From Verrucomicrobiales bacterium (lineage in GTDB: Bacteria > Verrucomicrobiota > Verrucomicrobiia > Verrucomicrobiales > DEV007): DNA of 64,000 nucleotides. Below, one piece after another: positions 61,093 to 64,000 of the stretch. Each line of letters opens with the position of its first letter. Position 1 is the stretch's first letter. Made by a program: the position numbers and the translations under genes. The DNA is taken from the NCBI GenBank assembly GCA_016795505.1, contig JAEUHH010000014.1:1-64000 (forward strand), in the 5' to 3' direction. The notes under the pieces are model-generated. The model was given only the letters and a program-made list of their open reading frames with translations, was not told the DNA's origin and searched no databases.

Positions 61093-63246
61093 ATGAGCGC
61101 CAATCCGAATCATCCGAAACGTGAAATGCCGCTGGAGCGCACCCGCAATATCGGGATTGCTGCTCACATTGACGCCGGCAAGACCACGCTCACGGAGCGC
61201 GTCCTGTTCTACACGGGGATGATCCACAAGATCGGTGAGGTGCATGATGGCGCCGCCACTACTGACTGGATGGAGCAGGAGCGCGAGCGCGGCATCACCA
61301 TTACGTCCGCTGCTGTCAGCTGTAAGTGGAAGCAGATAAAGGAGGAGGGTGTGCACAAGTTGTTCGCCGGACAGGAGTTGCGGGTGAACATCATCGATAC
61401 TCCTGGTCACGTGGACTTCACCGCCGAGGTCGAGCGTTCCTTGCGTGTTCTGGACGGTGCGATCGTGGTTTTCTGTGGTGTGGCAGGTGTGCAGCCCCAG
61501 TCTGAGACGGTGTGGCGCCAGGCGACGAAGTACAATGTGCCGCGCATCGTCTTCGTGAACAAGATGGACCGCATTGGCGCGAATTTCGCCAATGTCGTCA
61601 AGGAGGTGCGCGAGAAGCTCGGTGCGGTCGCTTGTCCGATCCTGATTCCGATCGGTGCCGAAGATCAGCTCAAGGGCCAGATCGACGTGATCAACAAAAA
61701 GGCGATCATCTATTCAGACAGCGACGTGTTCGGCTCCACCTACACGGTTCAGGAGTTGTCCGACGAGCAGAAGGATGTTGCCGAACAGGCTTACAGTGAC
61801 CTGATCGAGGCTTTGGTCGATGCCGACGAAGAGATCGGCATGAAGTATCTCGAAGAAGAGGAGATCACCATCGATGACGCCAAGCGCGCGCTGCGCCGGG
61901 CCACCATCGCCAACAAGGTGGTGCCGGTGGCTGGTGGTTCTGCCTTCAAAAACAAGGGTGTTCAGTATTTGCTCGATGCGGTGGTGGACTATCTGCCGAG
62001 CCCGCTGGAGATCCCGGTGGCCAAGGGTCAGGATCCCGACGATGAGAATATCGTCATCGAGGCGGAGACGAGCGATCACGGCAAATTCTGTGCTCTGGCG
62101 TTCAAGCTGTGGTCCGACAAATTCGTCGGCAAGCTGGTCTTCATCCGCGTCTACTCCGGCACCATTTCGAAGGGTGATACGGTGGTGAACCCCCGCACCC
62201 GCAAGCGTGAGCGCGTGGGTCGCCTGATCCAGATTCAGTCCAACGAACACAAGGACATCGAGACCTGCTACGCCGGTGACATCGCCGCCATGGTGGGGGT
62301 GAAGAACGTCAAGACGGGCGACACGTTGCACGCCGAAGACTTCGACATCATGCTGGAGCCGCCGGCGTTCCCCGAGCCGGTCATCTCGATGGCGGTCGAG
62401 CCGAAGACCAAGGCCGACCAGGAGCGCATGGCCAATGCCCTCCAGCGCCTCGCTGAGGAAGATCCGACTTTCGTGGTCAGCACCGACGAAGAGACGGGCC
62501 AGACGATCATCGCAGGCATGGGCGAGTTGCACCTGGAGATCATTCAGGACCGCATGAAGCGGGAGTTCAACGTGCTCACCGACGCCGGCAAGCCGCAGAT
62601 CGCCTATCGCGAGACGATCACGCAGGGGGCCGATGGCGAATTCAAGCTCGTGAAGCAGACGGGTGGTCGCGGTCAATATGGCCACGTCGTCCTGAAGGTC
62701 ACGCCCAATGAGCGCGGCAAGGGGCTGACGATCGAAAACAAGGTCGTTGGCGGCACGATTCCCAAGGAATACATCAATCCCTGTATCGCCGGTATCACCG
62801 AAGCCATGAACAATGGTGTCATTGCTGGCTATCCGGTCGTCGATGTCCATGTCGATCTGCTCGACGGTTCCTTCCACGAAGTGGACTCCAGCGAGCACGC
62901 CTTCAAAATGGCGGCCATTCTGGCCACCAAGGAGGGCTTCAAAAAGGCCAAGTGCATCCTGCTGGAGCCGATCATGGCAGTCGAAGTGGCCACTCCCGAC
63001 GATTACCAGGGAGACATCATCGGCGACTTGAACCGCCGCCGTGGCCGCATCGGCCAAATTGACACCAAGAACGGCCTCAGCATTGTGAAATCCGAGGTGC
63101 CGCTCTCCGAAATGTTCGGCTACTCCACCGACATGCGCAGCCTTTCCAGCGGCCGCGCCAGCTACTCCATGGAGCCATCCCACTTTGAGCAGGTGCCCAA
63201 CAACATCGTCGAGAGCATCGTCGAACAGCGGGGCGGCAAGAAGTAA
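61093..63246 (+). CDS. fusA: Elongation factor G
   Basis: 717 residues from ATG 61093. GTPase motifs G1 [10 protein letters not shown]2 region [10 protein letters not shown]3 DTPGHVDF, G4 NKMD; domain IV and V follow ([31 protein letters not shown]). Catalyses translocation. A frame upstream to 61003 is open but its codons look non-coding; the bases before the ATG are a long pyrimidine run (CCCTCCCCCTTCCTCCCTCC) with no Shine-Dalgarno. No tuf follows. Confidence 0.98.
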   Translation: MSANPNHPKREMPLERTRNIGIAAHIDAGKTTLTERVLFYTGMIHKIGEVHDGAATTDWMEQERERGITITSAAVSCKWKQIKEEGVHKLFAGQELRVNIIDTPGHVDFTAEVERSLRVLDGAIVVFCGVAGVQPQSETVWRQATKYNVPRIVFVNKMDRIGANFANVVKEVREKLGAVACPILIPIGAEDQLKGQIDVINKKAIIYSDSDVFGSTYTVQELSDEQKDVAEQAYSDLIEALVDADEEIGMKYLEEEEITIDDAKRALRRATIANKVVPVAGGSAFKNKGVQYLLDAVVDYLPSPLEIPVAKGQDPDDENIVIEAETSDHGKFCALAFKLWSDKFVGKLVFIRVYSGTISKGDTVVNPRTRKRERVGRLIQIQSNEHKDIETCYAGDIAAMVGVKNVKTGDTLHAEDFDIMLEPPAFPEPVISMAVEPKTKADQERMANALQRLAEEDPTFVVSTDEETGQTIIAGMGELHLEIIQDRMKREFNVLTDAGKPQIAYRETITQGADGEFKLVKQTGGRGQYGHVVLKVTPNERGKGLTIENKVVGGTIPKEYINPCIAGITEAMNNGVIAGYPVVDVHVDLLDGSFHEVDSSEHAFKMAAILATKEGFKKAKCILLEPIMAVEVATPDDYQGDIIGDLNRRRGRIGQIDTKNGLSIVKSEVPLSEMFGYSTDMRSLSSGRASYSMEPSHFEQVPNNIVESIVEQRGGKK

Positions 63247-63288
63247 TCATCCCAGAGCACTTTCAACGAATCACCGAGGCGCATCACC

Positions 63289-63597
63289 ATGCACAGCACC
63301 AGCATCAGAATCCGGCTGCGGGCCTACGACTATCGGCTTCTCGACAAGTCGACGCAGGACATCGTGGAAACCGCCAAGCGCACTGGCGCCAAAGTGGCGG
63401 GTCCCATCCCGCTGCCGACCCGCATCGAAAAATTCAGCGTGAACCGCTCGCCCCACGTCAACAAGAAGTCGGCCGAGCAGTTCGAAATCCGCACCCACAA
63501 GCGGTTGCTCGACATCGTCGATCCCACCGCGCACACCGTCGATGAGCTGAAGAAGCTCAACCTGCCGGCGGGTGTGGACATCACCATCAAGATCTAA
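63289..63597 (+). CDS. rpsJ: 30S ribosomal protein S10
   Basis: 102 residues: [39 protein letters not shown], ending [13 protein letters not shown]. It also serves as NusE in antitermination. It begins 42 bp after fusA and opens the S10 operon here. GAGG lies about 10 bp ahead of the ATG. Confidence 0.98.
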   Translation: MHSTSIRIRLRAYDYRLLDKSTQDIVETAKRTGAKVAGPIPLPTRIEKFSVNRSPHVNKKSAEQFEIRTHKRLLDIVDPTAHTVDELKKLNLPAGVDITIKI

Positions 63598-63665
63598 TTA
63601 ACAGCGACGGGAACAAACCTTATCGCTACGGACCCTTTTACTGACCTCCACTGAGGATTTCGGCC

Positions 63666-64000
63666 ATGAGCATCGGATTGATTGGCAAGAAAATTGGCAT
63701 GACCCGGATTTTCACCGACAAAGGCGAGTCGATCGCCGTGACGGTGATTGATGTCAGCGACAACGTCATTCTGCAGAAAAAGACGCAGGAGAAGGACGGC
63801 TACACCGCGGTTCAGGTGGGATACGACGACCAGAAAGAGTCGCGGATGAACCAGCCGCTGGGTGGTCATTTCAAGGCCAACGGTTCCGGCCCGAAGCGTG
63901 TCGTCCGTGAGTTCCGCCTCGACAGCGATGATCAACTGCCGGAAGGCGCCCATCCCGGAGTCGACCTATTTGAGGAAGGCCAGTGGATCGACGTGATCGG
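63666..64000 (+). CDS. rplC: 50S ribosomal protein L3, 3' end cut by window
   Basis: The first 111 codons: MSIGLIGKKIGMTRIFTDKG, with VTVIDVSDNVILQKKTQEKDGYTAVQVGY. This is the N-terminal half of L3. GAGGA sits 9 bp ahead of the ATG. The gene continues beyond base 64000. Confidence 0.95.
   Translation, partial: MSIGLIGKKIGMTRIFTDKGESIAVTVIDVSDNVILQKKTQEKDGYTAVQVGYDDQKESRMNQPLGGHFKANGSGPKRVVREFRLDSDDQLPEGAHPGVDLFEEGQWIDVI

Overview
The window looks like chromosomal DNA of a free-living, GC-rich, Gram-negative bacterium of the PVC superphylum, most likely Verrucomicrobiota. Three things point there. A 51-residue basic protein starting MSQHPSL (54753-54908) resembles a small basic protein family of Verrucomicrobia and Chlamydiae. 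The str operon has no tuf and runs from fusA straight into rpsJ and rplC. Signs of an outer membrane (porin, lipoproteins, an ADP-heptose synthesis domain) sit beside large secreted hydrolases and a multihaem cytochrome typical of planctomycete and verrucomicrobial genomes. No 16S gene is present, so the placement is inference.

Layout. 1-13.2 kb: a cut-off REP-associated tyrosine transposase (RAYT), a hybrid histidine kinase, a GYF_2/DUF4190 membrane protein, a SanA/YdcF protein, an ABC exporter, a 42-bp tandem repeat, a Pro/Gly/His-rich secreted protein, recN, a metallo-beta-lactamase-fold hydrolase, DUF2851, an HNH protein, a small lipoprotein and a degenerate GxxExxY protein. 13.2-23.3 kb: lgt, a two-part glycosyltransferase, tatD, an Rpn/DUF2887-like nuclease, tRNA-Cys, an FHA protein, aroK and a giant TerB-like/ABCG-like transporter. 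23.5-28.2 kb: molybdate transporter modABC with an XRE-plus-binding-domain regulator and a divergent AlgE-type porin. 28.3-35.3 kb: a small DUF3299-like protein, a membrane-anchored methyltransferase, an ArsR/COG0523 GTPase reading frame and pstSCAB. 35.4-44.6 kb: an RfaE2-PurN fusion, an M29 aminopeptidase, glgX, a nucleotidyltransferase, polA and a primary-type sigma factor. 45-56 kb: an RtcB ligase, a five-haem cytochrome, a tandem alpha/beta hydrolase, a VapBC pair, a beta-propeller protein, mscL, queF, the small basic protein and a pseudouridine synthase. 56-64 kb: a 1164-residue candidate PPi-type PEP carboxykinase, tRNA-Met and the str/S10 operon (rpsL, rpsG, fusA, rpsJ, partial rplC).

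The most striking pattern cuts across genes. Six composite palindromic elements of about 48-92 bp, built from CCGATCAAACAGGGT and its reverse complement with variations, lie at 8.0, 14.8, 23.5, 35.3, 48.8 and 55.9 kb. They sit between genes or at gene edges. One is inside a glycosyltransferase frame, two form the 3' ends of modC and rfaE2-purN, and one encodes residues ahead of a cytochrome signal peptide. A RAYT gene, the class of enzyme linked to REP elements in other bacteria, is the first gene of the window. Whether it mobilises these elements is inference.

Most genes appear to be single units or short operons (modABC, pstSCAB, vapBC, str/S10). Few start codons have a recognisable Shine-Dalgarno sequence.
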